This document shows positions 52,694 to 60,336 of a DNA stretch of 64,000 nt, piece after piece. Every line of letters starts with the position of its first letter. The stretch's first letter is position 1. A model generated the notes under the pieces. It saw nothing but the letters and a program-made list of their open reading frames with translations. It had not been told where the DNA came from and searched no databases. The position numbers were made by a program, and so were the translations under genes. The DNA is taken from positions 1 through 64,000 of the forward strand of contig DEKK01000006.1 of NCBI GenBank assembly GCA_002353815.1. Reading direction: 5' to 3'. Origin of the DNA: Bifidobacteriaceae bacterium UBA2724 (GTDB lineage Bacteria; Actinomycetota; Actinomycetes; Actinomycetales; Bifidobacteriaceae).

Positions 52694-52987
52694 ATGGCAA
52701 CATTCACACGTAAAGAAATGGAGCACCTGGCCGATCTTGCCAGGATCGCTCTGTCCGATGAGGAAATCACCCGCATGCAGGGCGAGCTCAACGTCATTGC
52801 CGACGCCATCGACGAGGTCCAGAAGGTCGCCACCGATGACGTCAAGCCCACAGCGAACCCCGTTCCGCTCGAGGCGTACCTGCGCCCGGATGTCGCTGAG
52901 ACTCCGCTCACGCAGGAAGAAGCCCTCTCCGGCGGTCCGGTGACCGACCAGGGCATGTTCGTCGCCCCGCAGATTCTGGGCGAATGA
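52694..52987 (+). CDS. gatC: Asp/Glu-tRNA amidotransferase subunit C
   Basis: A 97-residue small subunit that clamps GatA and GatB together. The N-terminal helices (HLADLARIALSDEEITRM and the segment LNVIADAIDEVQ) and the C-terminal strand typical of GatC are present. It is the first gene of gatCAB, which converts Glu-tRNA-Gln and Asp-tRNA-Asn to the amidated forms when the corresponding synthetases are missing. gatA follows 29 bases later. Confidence 0.96.
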   Translation: MATFTRKEMEHLADLARIALSDEEITRMQGELNVIADAIDEVQKVATDDVKPTANPVPLEAYLRPDVAETPLTQEEALSGGPVTDQGMFVAPQILGE

Positions 52988-53016
52988 TGGCGATAAGCGA
53001 GAGGTGACAGACAACG

Positions 53017-54549
53017 ATGAGCAATGAACTCGTGAAGCTTACCGCCGCGCAGATGGCGGAGAAAATCAGGAACAAGGAAGTCTCCAGCCGCGAGTTGACG
53101 CAGGCCGAGCTCGATGTGATCGAGGCCGCCGAGCCCACGATGCACGCGTTCCTGCACGTGGCCGCCGACGAAGCGCTGGCACAGGCCGACGCCTTCGACA
53201 AGAAGCTGGCCGCCGGCGACACCGAAGGCCTGCCGGAACTGGCGGGCGTGCCGATCGCCATCAAGGACATGATCGTGACCAAGGGCATCCCGACGACCGC
53301 CGCATCCAAGATCCTCGAAGGCTGGGTGCCGCCGTACGACGCCACGGTCATCGAGAAGATCAAGGCCGCCGGCATGCCGATCCTCGGCAAGACGAACCTC
53401 GATGAGTTCGCGCAGGGCTCCTCGACCGAGCACTCCGCGTTCGGCAACACCTACAATCCGTGGAACAAGGACTGCGTGCCCGGCGGTTCGGGCGGCGGCT
53501 CCGCGGCGGCTGTGAGCTCGTACGAAGCCCCGCTCGCCCTCGGCACCGACACCGGCGGCTCGATCCGCCAGCCCGCCTCGTTCACCGGCAGCGTCGGCGT
53601 CAAGCCGACCTACGGCGGGGTGAGCCGTTACGGTGCCATCGCCATGGCGTCCTCCCTCGACCAGATCGGTCCGTGCGCCCGCACCGTGCTCGACGCAGCC
53701 CTGCTGCATGAAGTCATCGGCGGCAACGACCGCCGCGATTCCACGTCCATCCCCGCGCCGGTCCCGCCGGTCGCGGCGGCCGCCCGCGAAGGCCTCAAGC
53801 GCGACCTCAAGGGCGTGCGCATCGGCCTCATCAAGGAGATCGGCGGCACCGGTGAGGGCTTCCAGCCCGGCGTCGCGAAGCGCTTCAACGAGGCCGTCGA
53901 GCAGCTCAAGTCCATGGGCGCCGAGGTCACCGAGGTGAGCCTGCCGCATCTGTCGTATTCCCTGGGTGCGTACTACATCATCATGCCGTCCGAGGTCAGC
54001 TCCAACCTGGCCCGCTACGACGGCATGCGCTACGGCCTGCGCGTCATGCCGCCCACCGGCGTGCCCCAGACCGCCGCCAACATGATGGCGTACACCCGCG
54101 AGGCCGGATTCGGCGACGAAGTCAAGCGCCGCATCATCCTCGGCACCTACGCCCTGTCCGCCGGCTATTACGACGCCTGGTATGGCTCCGCGCAGAAGGT
54201 GCGCACGCTCGTCATCGAGGATTTCGCCAAGGCGTTCGAGCAGGTCGACGTGCTTGCGTCCCCGACCGCTCCGACCACCGCCTTCAAGTTCGGCGAGAAG
54301 ACGAGCGACCCGCTGGCCATGTACCTGGGCGACGTCACCACGATTCCCGCGAACCTGGCCGGCGTCCCCGCCATCTCCGTGCCGTGCGGCGTGGATGATT
54401 CCAACATGCCCGTCGGCTTCCAGTTCTTCGCTCCGCAGCAGCACGACGAGGCCATGTACAAGCCCGCCGCCGCGCTCGAGGCCGCGCTCGAAGACACGTG
54501 GGGTGGCAACATCCTCACCAAGATGGCAACCCCGTGGCTTGCGGACTGA
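53017..54549 (+). CDS. gatA: Asp/Glu-tRNA amidotransferase subunit A
   Basis: A 510-residue amidase-signature enzyme that releases ammonia from glutamine. The Ser-cisSer-Lys triad is visible as the lysine in AIKDMI, the cis-serine in GGSGGGSAAAV and the nucleophile in GTDTGGSIRQPASF. The GVKPTYGGVSRYG segment is also family-typical. Ammonia is channelled to GatB. Length is standard. The ATG at 53017 follows AGCGAGAGGTGACAG. Confidence 0.97.
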   Translation: MSNELVKLTAAQMAEKIRNKEVSSRELTQAELDVIEAAEPTMHAFLHVAADEALAQADAFDKKLAAGDTEGLPELAGVPIAIKDMIVTKGIPTTAASKILEGWVPPYDATVIEKIKAAGMPILGKTNLDEFAQGSSTEHSAFGNTYNPWNKDCVPGGSGGGSAAAVSSYEAPLALGTDTGGSIRQPASFTGSVGVKPTYGGVSRYGAIAMASSLDQIGPCARTVLDAALLHEVIGGNDRRDSTSIPAPVPPVAAAAREGLKRDLKGVRIGLIKEIGGTGEGFQPGVAKRFNEAVEQLKSMGAEVTEVSLPHLSYSLGAYYIIMPSEVSSNLARYDGMRYGLRVMPPTGVPQTAANMMAYTREAGFGDEVKRRIILGTYALSAGYYDAWYGSAQKVRTLVIEDFAKAFEQVDVLASPTAPTTAFKFGEKTSDPLAMYLGDVTTIPANLAGVPAISVPCGVDDSNMPVGFQFFAPQQHDEAMYKPAAALEAALEDTWGGNILTKMATPWLAD

Positions 54550-54590
54550 CGCTGGCTGAATCAAGGCTCAAGGACGCTTAAGGACACAAA

Positions 54591-56090
54591 ATGGCAGAAA
54601 AATTGATGAAGTTCTCCGAGGCCGTCAAGAAATACGATCCGGTCATCGGTCTGGAAACCCATGTGGAGCTGTGCACGAACACCAAGCTGTTCTGCCCGGC
54701 GCACGTCGAGTTCGGCGCGGAGCCGAACACCCAGCTCACCCCTGTCTCGCTTGGCCTGCCGGGCAGCCTGCCCGTGATCAACGCCACGGCCGTGGACTTC
54801 GCCATCAAGCTGGGCCTGGCATTGCACTGCAAGATCAACGAGTGGAGCCAGTTCGCGCGTAAGAACTACTTCTACCCGGACATGCCGCGCAACTACCAGA
54901 TCTCGCAGTACGACAAGCCGACGAACGGCGAGGGTTATCTCGACGTGGAGCTTGACGACGGCAGCATCTTCCGCGTGCCGATCGAGCGCGCCCACATCGA
55001 GGACGACGCCGGCAAGAACACGCACGTGGGCGGTGCCGACGGCCGCATCGAGGGCGCCGACCATTCGCTGTGCGATTACAACCGCGCAGGCGTCCCGCTC
55101 ATCGAGATCGTGACGAAGCCGATCACCGGCGTGGGCGAGCGCGCATCCGAGATCGCCGGCGCCTACATGCGCACGCTGCGCGACATCGTCAAGGCGCTCG
55201 GCATCTCGCACGCCCGCATGGAGCAGGGCAACATGCGCGCCGACGTGAACGTGTCGCTGCGCCCCAGCCCCGACGCGCCGCTCGGCACGCGTTCCGAAAC
55301 GAAGAACGTCAACACGTTCCGCGGCATCGAGAAGACCGTGACCTATGAGATCCGTCGCCAGGCCGCGATTCTGGACGACGGCGGCGAGATCCTGCAGGAA
55401 ACCCGCCACTGGGACGAGGCCACGCAGACCACGGCCGGCGGCCGTCTCAAGACCGACGCCGACGACTACCGTTACTTCCCCGACCCCGATCTGGTGATGC
55501 TGCACATCACGCCGGAGCACATCGAGCGCATCAAGGCCCAGATGCCCGAGATGCCGCGCGAGCGCCGCAACCGCCTGCAGAGCGAGTGGGGAATCAGCGA
55601 CGACGCCATGCGCGACATCGTCAATGCCGGCGCCCTCGACCTCATTGAAGACACCGTGAAGGCCGGCGCGACCGCGCAGGGCGCCCGCAAGTGGTGGCTT
55701 GGCGAAATCGCCCGCGCCGCCAACGAGCAGGAGAAGTCGCTCGACGACATGCCGATCTCTCCGTCCGATGTCGCCGAGGTCGAGAAGCTCATCGCCGATG
55801 GCAAGCTCAACGACAAGCTCGCGAAGAAGACCGTGCTCGGCGTTCTCGCCGGCGAAGGCACGCCGTCCGAGGTCGTCAAGAAGCACGGTTACGAAGTCGT
55901 GCAGGACACCGGCGCCCTCGAAGCCGAGGTCGACAAGGCACTTGCCGCGAACCCCGACATCGTCGAGAAGCTCAAGTCCGGCAACATGAAGCCGATGGGC
56001 GCCATCATCGGCCAGGTGATGAAGGCGACGCGCGGCCAGGCCGATGCCAAGGCGGTGAGCGCCCTCGTCATGGCGAAGATCAAGGGCTGA
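54591..56090 (+). CDS. gatB: Asp/Glu-tRNA amidotransferase subunit B
   Basis: A 499-residue kinase-like subunit that binds the misacylated tRNA and activates the side chain with ATP. Signatures are IGLETHVELCTNTKLFCP (zinc site cysteine), DYNRAGVPLIEIVT and MRADVNVSLRP. The C-terminal YqeY-like helical tail (residues about 350-499) contacts tRNA. It is the last gene of gatCAB. The ATG at 54591 has a weak upstream AAGGACACAAA. Confidence 0.97.
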   Translation: MAEKLMKFSEAVKKYDPVIGLETHVELCTNTKLFCPAHVEFGAEPNTQLTPVSLGLPGSLPVINATAVDFAIKLGLALHCKINEWSQFARKNYFYPDMPRNYQISQYDKPTNGEGYLDVELDDGSIFRVPIERAHIEDDAGKNTHVGGADGRIEGADHSLCDYNRAGVPLIEIVTKPITGVGERASEIAGAYMRTLRDIVKALGISHARMEQGNMRADVNVSLRPSPDAPLGTRSETKNVNTFRGIEKTVTYEIRRQAAILDDGGEILQETRHWDEATQTTAGGRLKTDADDYRYFPDPDLVMLHITPEHIERIKAQMPEMPRERRNRLQSEWGISDDAMRDIVNAGALDLIEDTVKAGATAQGARKWWLGEIARAANEQEKSLDDMPISPSDVAEVEKLIADGKLNDKLAKKTVLGVLAGEGTPSEVVKKHGYEVVQDTGALEAEVDKALAANPDIVEKLKSGNMKPMGAIIGQVMKATRGQADAKAVSALVMAKIKG

Positions 56091-56574
56091 CGCCGGTTCG
56101 GCATCTCCGCCCAGACACACGCCGACAAGCACGCCGACAAGCGCGGTGCATGTCCATGGTCGCAATCATGGGCGTCGTGGGATGATTCCCGCGGCGCCCT
56201 TTCGCGTCTCATCCACATTGTGGGGAACGCGCCGGGTCTGACCCTACGTTGGGCGCCAAGTCTGCATCCGGCCGCCGCTGGCACGTGACCGTCGGCGGCG
56301 GCCGCACGTGGGCAGGGCCTGCGAAGTGCCTGGCACGGCGGCGCATGGACATTGCATTGTCGGCATGGGCACTGCGTCGTCGGCGTGTCGGCGGTGCGTC
56401 GGCGACGCTTATATATGGACTGCGCGTGTGGATGTTCGCTGTACGCTTAAAAATGCGCAGCCGCGGGGCTATCCTATTTCTTGCAAGAAGCGACGGCTTG
56501 CATGCGACGATGTGCATGCGCGCCGTCCGGTCCCATCGGAAGACGCTTGAGAAATGGAAGGGGAGAGGTTTCAC
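56091..56574. other. Gene-free stretch between gatB and the GNAT gene
   Basis: A short direct repeat CACGCCGACAAG occurs twice near 56120-56143. An AT-rich TATATATGG lies near 56411, and AT-rich segments at 56450-56505 may hold the promoter of the next gene. No ORF is supported. Confidence 0.45.
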
Positions 56575-57672
56575 ATGTCCACGTCTGCGGATGAAACGGA
56601 GCGCAAGCTCCCGGAGGTTATCACCATCCCTGATATCAAGGGTGAGATGTGCCGTCTGCGTCCTGCGACCTGGGCGGACTGTGAACTCATGGAGGAAGTC
56701 CGGGCCTTTGACGACGCCGAGGCGATCACCGGCAAATCCAAAATGGCCGAACGCGCAGCTGTGCGAGCATGGGTGGCCCGTTCCGTCGCATGGACGGGCG
56801 GCAGCACGTCGTCCGTGCCGGATTTTTCGGACCCCGAATCCCGCGGCGTGATGGCATGGTCCATGCTGTCGGATTCCGAGAAGGACGAGAACGGGGAGCC
56901 GAAACTCATCGGAATGGTGTTCCTCGTCGACATCGACGGATGGTCGCGCTCGGCTCGTCTGCAGGTCGTGCTCGGCATCCATTACCGCGGCCGCGGGTAT
57001 TCCCGCGACGTGATGCCGCGCGTCATGACCTACGGATTCGCGCGTACCCCCGTCGGCCTGGGGCTTGAACGCATCTGGCTGAGCCTGCCTGACGAAAACA
57101 CCCGTAATTCCGGCGTGTACGAGTCCCTGGGGTTCGACCTCGTCGGCCATTCGCGCAACGCGTTGTGGAACAGCCGCGACGGCAAGTACCACGACATGCT
57201 CATCTATGACGAAATCGCCGAGGAATACGACCCGATCCGTTCGCTGGCCGCTTTCGGACTCCATTACATCATCGACAACCCCGGCGTCAAAGAAGCGCTC
57301 GCCGCGCGGGACGCCGCCTCCGGCGACGGGGACGAGCACGATTCCGCGGAGTCCGGCGCGCAGGACGGCGCCGACGGATCCGCCGGCAAGGCGCAGGATG
57401 CCGCGCCGGCGCAGTATGAGACGTTGGAAGAGGCGCGCAAACGCATCAATGCACGGGCCCAGGACCCGGCGTCCGCTTCCGACGGCGACGTGACCCTTGA
57501 CAGCGCTCTGAGCGAACTGAGCTCGGAGAACGCCCGCGCGGATTCCGACATGCATGACATGCATCAGGGCGGGCACACGGAATGGGCGTATAGTGACGAC
57601 GCGACCAATTCGTCGAGCACGAAGCGCGCCTGGTGGCGCAACCTCGGTCGGAACCGCAATCGAGAAAGGTGA
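56575..57672 (+). CDS. GNAT-family N-acetyltransferase with disordered tail
   Basis: A 365-residue protein. The GNAT domain (residues about 20-215) resembles RimJ/RimL-type acetyltransferases. It has the acetyl-CoA pyrophosphate loop in GIHYRGRGYSRDVM, followed by LERIWLSLPDENTRNSGVYE and a typical C-terminal strand (FDLVGHSRNALW). The remaining 130 residues are acidic, Ala/Ser-rich and probably disordered, ending in a basic stretch (KRAWWRNLGRNRNRE). The substrate is unknown; a protein N-terminus or antibiotic is possible. The ATG at 56575 follows AAGGGGAGAGG. It is five bases from the DUF2469 gene, so probably one operon. Confidence 0.85.
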   Translation: MSTSADETERKLPEVITIPDIKGEMCRLRPATWADCELMEEVRAFDDAEAITGKSKMAERAAVRAWVARSVAWTGGSTSSVPDFSDPESRGVMAWSMLSDSEKDENGEPKLIGMVFLVDIDGWSRSARLQVVLGIHYRGRGYSRDVMPRVMTYGFARTPVGLGLERIWLSLPDENTRNSGVYESLGFDLVGHSRNALWNSRDGKYHDMLIYDEIAEEYDPIRSLAAFGLHYIIDNPGVKEALAARDAASGDGDEHDSAESGAQDGADGSAGKAQDAAPAQYETLEEARKRINARAQDPASASDGDVTLDSALSELSSENARADSDMHDMHQGGHTEWAYSDDATNSSSTKRAWWRNLGRNRNRER

Positions 57673-57677
57673 GCACG

Positions 57678-57992
57678 ATGAGCGCAGAAGACCTTGATGA
57701 CTATGAGAACAACGCCGAACTCGCCCTGTACCGCGAATACCGCGATGTCTCCAAGCTGTTCAAGTACGTCGTGGAGACGGAACGCCGCTTCTATCTGGCG
57801 AATCGCGTCGATTTCAACGTGCGTTCCGCCGGACAGGATGTCTATTTCGACGTCGAGCTCACCGATGCGTGGGTGTGGGATCTGTATCGCCCGTCCCGCT
57901 TCGTCAAGAAGGTGCGCGTCGTGACGTTCAAGGACGTCAACGTCGAGGAGATCACGCATCCGGACATCGATATCGAGGCCTTGAACGCCTGA
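57678..57992 (+). CDS. DUF2469 protein, conserved in actinobacteria
   Basis: A 104-residue protein of the DUF2469 family, closely resembling the mycobacterial protein encoded next to rnhB (conserved stretches LYREYRDVSKLF, YVVETERRFYLAN, DAWVWDLYRP, FVKKVRVVTFKDVNVEEI). No function is established. Its linkage with rplS, lepB and rnhB is maintained in this window although rplS intervenes here. The start at ATG 57678 follows GAAAGGTGAGCACG. Confidence 0.93.
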   Translation: MSAEDLDDYENNAELALYREYRDVSKLFKYVVETERRFYLANRVDFNVRSAGQDVYFDVELTDAWVWDLYRPSRFVKKVRVVTFKDVNVEEITHPDIDIEALNA

Positions 57993-58040
57993 ACGACGGC
58001 GTGGCGCGTTCCCCGCCGGGGGCGCGCCGGGCGGCGCCCG

Positions 58041-58070
58041 TTGGGGCACATACCCGCGTCGTGCTATAGT
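58041..58070 (+). promoter_or_regulatory. rplS promoter
   Basis: TTGGGG (58041-58046) and an extended -10 TGC-TATAGT (-10 box 58065-58070) with an 18-base spacer. Transcription should begin near 58077. Confidence 0.65.
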
Positions 58071-58258
58071 CGTGTTTTGCTGTTGCCGGATTGTGCGCCG
58101 CCGCGTAGGCGCACGTCCTTGCGTCCAGCCGTGTCATCCACGGCGGATCGGCTAAGCCCCCGATGGCAGACCGGAGGGGATATAACTGAGGCTGGGGAGG
58201 CCGCGTGCCTCTCTGGCTCTATGAATGTACTGGTATGCGGCGGTACAGGAGGATACAT
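58071..58258 (+). promoter_or_regulatory. Long 5' leader of rplS
   Basis: About 180 bases of untranslated leader contain several possible stems (for example GCGCC...GGCGC around 58097-58115 and CCGTG...CACGG around 58129-58142). It may be an L19 autoregulatory leader or an attenuator; no known consensus is recognised. Confidence 0.4.
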
Positions 58259-58621
58259 ATGAACGCCATTGAGGAATTTGAAGCCAAGCAGCTTGCAAAC
58301 GCCCCCGAGGTTCCGGCATTCCGTCCGGGCGACACCGTCAAGGTGAACGTCAAGATCCAGGAAGGCAACAACTCTCGTATCCAGGCCTTCCAGGGCGTCG
58401 TCATCGCCCGTCAGGGCTCTGGCCTGCGCGAGACCTTCGTGGTCCGCAAGGTCAGCTTCGGCACCGGCGTGGAGCGTCGCTTCCCGGTTCATTCCCCTGC
58501 CATTGATTCGATCGAGCTGGTGCGCAAGGGCCGCGTGCGCCGTGCGAAGCTGTATTACCTGCGCAATCTGCGTGGCAAGGCAGCTCGCATTGCCGAGCGC
58601 CGTGACAACACCGCCGCCTGA
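58259..58621 (+). CDS. rplS: 50S ribosomal protein L19
   Basis: A 120-residue ribosomal protein at the 30S-50S interface. The family stretches FRPGDTVKVNVKIQEGNNSR, IQAFQGVVIARQGSG, VERRFPVHSP and AKLYYLRNLRGKAARI are all present. The ATG at 58259 follows a strong ACAGGAGGATAC. It forms its own transcript with a promoter, a leader and a terminator. Confidence 0.98.
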   Translation: MNAIEEFEAKQLANAPEVPAFRPGDTVKVNVKIQEGNNSRIQAFQGVVIARQGSGLRETFVVRKVSFGTGVERRFPVHSPAIDSIELVRKGRVRRAKLYYLRNLRGKAARIAERRDNTAA

Positions 58622-58697
58622 TCTGAATCGGCAAACGCTCGAGAAACATTTGTGTAAGAGCGTGGGTTGGCCCACGGAATCGTGGTCGGATCCACCT

Positions 58698-58738
58698 AAG
58701 GGGCCTGTCACTGTGGCGGTGACAGGCCCCTTCCCTTT
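58698..58738 (+). terminator. rplS terminator
   Basis: A perfect 14-bp stem (AAGGGGCCTGTCAC with its complement) and 7-base loop are followed by CCCTTTT. Confidence 0.9.
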
Positions 58739-58776
58739 TCAGCCCATTGAGGCATGTCATGCATCAGGAGGGTGAC

Positions 58777-59499
58777 ATGAGCGCAGATCGAGGCGATGGC
58801 GTGTCGACGCAGCGGCATGGCGACGGCAAGGACGCCGACGCCCGTGACGAAGCGCGCGACGGCGGGCCGTCGAATGCGGTCATCGTTTTCCGTGAGATTC
58901 TCCACTGGCTCATCGTGCCGGTGCTCATCGTCATCATCCTGCGTTGTTTTTTCTTCGGCCTGTACATCATCCCCTCGGGGTCCATGGAAAACACCCTCGA
59001 CGTGGGCGACCGTGTGGTCACCAGCCGCCTCGACGCGTCCGCGGACAAGATCAAGCGCGGCGACATCATCGTTTTCCGTGATCCCGCCAACTGGCTGAAC
59101 GCCACGAAAACCGATGGCGAATCCGATAACCTCATCAAGCGCGTCATCGGCCTGCCGGGAGACACCGTGAGCTGCGAAGGCTCCGGGTCCCCCATCACCA
59201 TCAATGGCGTCGCCATTGACGAAAGCGCCTATCTGCGCAGCGGCGTCCAGCCGTCGGAATTCCCGTTCACCGTCACGGTCACCGACGGCAACCTGTTTGT
59301 GCTCGGCGACAATCGTTCCAATTCTGCGGATTCCCGTTACCATACCTCCGATGGCAACGACGGTCTGGTGCCTATCGCCGATGTCGTCGGCGTGGCGAAG
59401 GCCGTGTACTTCCCGTTCTCGCACATGACCACGCTGAGCGACCACCCCGAGGTGTTCGCCGATGTGCCCGATCCGGATGGGCAGGGCAGCGACTCATGA
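58777..59499 (+). CDS. lepB: Signal peptidase I
   Basis: A 240-residue membrane protease that removes signal peptides from exported proteins. A cytoplasmic head of 40 residues and one membrane helix (LIVPVLIVIILRCFFFGLYI) precede the catalytic serine in IPSGSMENTL and the catalytic lysine in NLIKRVIGLPGD. The family box VLGDNRSNSADSRY follows. The ATG at 58777 follows CAGGAGGGTGAC. The stop overlaps the rnhB start (ATGA). Confidence 0.96.
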   Translation: MSADRGDGVSTQRHGDGKDADARDEARDGGPSNAVIVFREILHWLIVPVLIVIILRCFFFGLYIIPSGSMENTLDVGDRVVTSRLDASADKIKRGDIIVFRDPANWLNATKTDGESDNLIKRVIGLPGDTVSCEGSGSPITINGVAIDESAYLRSGVQPSEFPFTVTVTDGNLFVLGDNRSNSADSRYHTSDGNDGLVPIADVVGVAKAVYFPFSHMTTLSDHPEVFADVPDPDGQGSDS

Positions 59500-60308
59500 C
59501 GCACAGCGATCCCACGCTTGGCGTGGAGCGGCAGTTGGCGGACTCCGGCGCGGATTTCGTGCTGGGCATCGACGAAGTGGGGCGCGGCTGTCTGGCTGGT
59601 CCCGTCGTGCTGGGCGTGGCGGCGGTGAGCCGTGACAGGCTGATGCGCGGCATCGAACCCGTGGAAGGCATCCGCGATTCCAAACAGCTCACGGAGCACC
59701 GGCGTGAAGAACTCCTGCCGCAGGCGCAGCGGTGGTGCGATGCGTGGGCCGTCGGCGCGGCCACGAATGAAGAAATCGACGAGCTGGGAATCGTGCGCTG
59801 CCTGGGATTGGCAGCGATGCGCGGCATCGTGCAGGTCGAGCGGCAGCTGGGGGTGCCGGGCGTCGATCCGGTGGATCCCGTGTGGGAAGGCATCGGTCCG
59901 ATGGATGCCGCCGCTGCCATGCCCGGCATGGACGAGACGTTGGCGGGCGCCGGGTCCGCCGGCGGTTCGGGTGCGGTGCCTGCGCTGGCGCGCTTCGAGG
60001 CGATTCTGGACGGTCCGAACGACTACATCACCCCGGTCATGGACGGGATGGCGGATCGCGCGTCCCTCGCGTTACCGCACGTGACCACGCGCGTCAAGGC
60101 CGATGCCACCTGCGCCGTGGTGTCGACGGCATCGGTCATCGCCAAGGTGCTGCGTGACCATTACATGGTGATGCTTGCCGACCGCCATCCCGAGTGGGAG
60201 GCGTATGGGTGGAAGCGCAACAAGGGGTACGGCACCGCCGCCCATCGCGCCGCCATACGCGACGGGGGCGCGACGCCGTACCACCGTCTGTCGTGGCGCC
60301 TCGTGTGA
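59496..60308 (+). CDS. rnhB: Ribonuclease HII
   Basis: A 270-residue enzyme that cuts RNA in RNA-DNA hybrids and starts removal of misincorporated ribonucleotides. Catalytic acidic residues are in IDEVGRGCLAGP, in the LDGPNDY segment and in KADATCAVVSTASVIAK. The C-terminal motif NKGYGTAAHR is intact. An insert of about 45 residues rich in Gly, Ala and Met (around GPMDAAAAMPGMDETLAG) makes it longer than the usual 200-220 residues. It is translationally coupled to lepB by an ATGA overlap. Confidence 0.95.
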   Translation: MTHSDPTLGVERQLADSGADFVLGIDEVGRGCLAGPVVLGVAAVSRDRLMRGIEPVEGIRDSKQLTEHRREELLPQAQRWCDAWAVGAATNEEIDELGIVRCLGLAAMRGIVQVERQLGVPGVDPVDPVWEGIGPMDAAAAMPGMDETLAGAGSAGGSGAVPALARFEAILDGPNDYITPVMDGMADRASLALPHVTTRVKADATCAVVSTASVIAKVLRDHYMVMLADRHPEWEAYGWKRNKGYGTAAHRAAIRDGGATPYHRLSWRLV

Positions 60309-60336
60309 CGGCACGGCGCATATGCCGCGACGCGCC